A DNA stretch of 39,670 nucleotides, taken from the IMG/VR virus record IMGVR_UViG_3300013286_000025, positions 1 to 39,670 of that record; one strand, written 5' to 3'. Of the stretch, positions 39,083-39,670 are shown piece by piece. A program made the translations under genes and the position numbers. This DNA is from a virus. The notes under the pieces were generated by a model. That model did no database searches and was not told where the DNA came from. It worked only from the letters and a program-made list of their open reading frames with translations. The stretch's first letter is position 1; every line of letters begins with the position of its first letter.

Positions 39083-39408
39083 TGATTACCGTAACCGACA
39101 CCGCAAGTAAAAAGATCAAACAGAATCTTGAGAAGCGAGGTCAAGGTGTTGGTATCCGTTTGGGTGTAAGAACTACAGGCTGTAGTGGACTAGCATACAC
39201 CCTGGAATATGTGGACAAGTATGAAGCAGAAGTGGGTGTGACCAATTATGCACAGAAAGACTTTGTGGTGTTGGTTGATGCAAAAAGTCTAGCCTATCTG
39301 AATGGCTTGACAATGGATTGGGTCCGCAATGGACTTAATGAAGGTTTTGAATTCTTCAATCCAAATTCCAAAGGCGAATGCGGATGCGGCGAATCATTTC
39401 GAGTATGA
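39082..39408 (+). CDS. iscA: A-type Fe-S carrier (IscA/ErpA-like)
   Basis: 108 residues. The three conserved Cys are present: Cys34 (TTGCSGLAY), Cys100 and Cys102 (GECGCGESF). The fold and length match A-type carriers, which receive clusters from IscU and pass them to target apoproteins. Its ATG shares a base with the iscU stop (TAATG). The family cannot be told apart as IscA, ErpA or SufA without phylogeny. Together the pair makes a minimal scaffold-carrier relay. Confidence 0.93.
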   Translation: MITVTDTASKKIKQNLEKRGQGVGIRLGVRTTGCSGLAYTLEYVDKYEAEVGVTNYAQKDFVVLVDAKSLAYLNGLTMDWVRNGLNEGFEFFNPNSKGECGCGESFRV

Positions 39409-39414
39409 ACCCTG

Positions 39415-39443
39415 TTGACACAGTTTGATTAATCTAGTATAAT
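39415..39443 (+). promoter_or_regulatory. Perfect consensus sigma70 promoter
   Basis: TTGACA (39415-39420), 17 bp, TATAAT (39438-39443), 7 nt after the iscA stop. It drives the truncated gene that follows. Confidence 0.9.
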
Positions 39444-39473
39444 ACTAGTATCGTATAACTTTTGGAGTGTAAC

Positions 39474-39670
39474 TTGACGCCAGAACAACAACACTTTTGG
39501 AATGTTCTTAAATTTGATCCTAAAACTATGGCAGATGAATTGGGCAATCTCATGCAGGATGCTAGGTTGAAATATGGCGATGACAGTGTTGAGTTTCACG
39601 ATACTGTTGACAGATGTTTATTTTTATCAATGCAACAATGTCAGAATGATATAGATCTGATTCGTATGAC
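39474..39670 (+). CDS. Hypothetical protein, 5' part (truncated by the window end)
   Basis: The frame opens with TTG at 39474, supported by TGGAG 6 nt upstream; an ATG at 39529 in the same frame has no site. The sequence LTPEQQHFWNVLKFDPKTMA, a helical acidic stretch (DELGNLMQDARLKYGDDSVE) and LFLSMQQCQNDIDLIRM are visible. It is a new transcription unit from the consensus promoter. No family recognised. Confidence 0.55.
   Translation, partial: MTPEQQHFWNVLKFDPKTMADELGNLMQDARLKYGDDSVEFHDTVDRCLFLSMQQCQNDIDLIRM

Overview
The window looks like part of the genome of a T4-like tailed phage (myovirus) of a heterotrophic proteobacterium. The evidence is dense coding with stop/start overlaps, long repetitive tail-fibre genes, a PAAR spike tip, class Ia ribonucleotide reductase with glutaredoxin, a RecB-like nuclease, and many TAAATA elements that match the late-promoter core of T4 and marine T4-like phages. 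No integrase, tRNA or CRISPR array is visible. Host-derived genes (a phasin-like protein, cytochrome c, COQ7, PsiE, IscU with LPPVK) point to an alpha- or betaproteobacterial host, probably aquatic. That host assignment is inference.

Layout. 1-3635 (+): 3' part of a tail fibre and three small structural-type genes, closed by a bidirectional terminator. 3726-5301 (-): six genes including a phasin-like protein and an alpha/beta hydrolase; three of them are very short. 5447-12034 (+): nucleotidyltransferase-fold proteins, a highly expressed-looking monocistron at 6719-7051, several virion/core-type proteins, and a gene at 10080 that ends on an A_AAA_AAG slippery run followed by a perfect hairpin and a 105-codon -1-frame extension; then a PD-(D/E)XK nuclease. 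12061-14135: beta-helix tail spike and a small gene. 14162-24379: nrdA and nrdB-grx, separated by about 6.5 kb that holds a class II aldolase, an ATP-grasp-like protein and a consensus sigma70-driven operon of host-like genes (subtilase-like/DUF4214, cytochrome c, COQ7, DoxX, PsiE and many tiny membrane peptides). 24381-37450: tail-adhesin cluster with two paralogous modules, including a 2474-residue protein that carries an alpha/beta-hydrolase domain set into its first fibronectin-III-like repeat, then PAAR. 37507-39670: an Hc1-type histone-like protein, a secreted Gly/His-rich protein, an HNH endonuclease, iscU, iscA and a truncated gene.

How it fits together. NrdA, NrdB and glutaredoxin supply deoxynucleotides; IscU and IscA could supply Fe-S clusters; cytochrome c, COQ7 and DoxX suggest support of quinone-linked respiration during infection. 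Two promoter classes can be read: TTGACA-17-TATAAT-type promoters before host-like genes, and TAAATA elements before structural genes, several lying only 4-5 nt from the start codon. The most notable signals are the probable programmed -1 frameshift at 10979-11017, the hydrolase-bearing giant adhesin, the respiratory gene island between nrdA and nrdB, the apparently leaderless TAAATA-ATG arrangement, and a conserved gene-end sequence that doubles as the next gene's Shine-Dalgarno.
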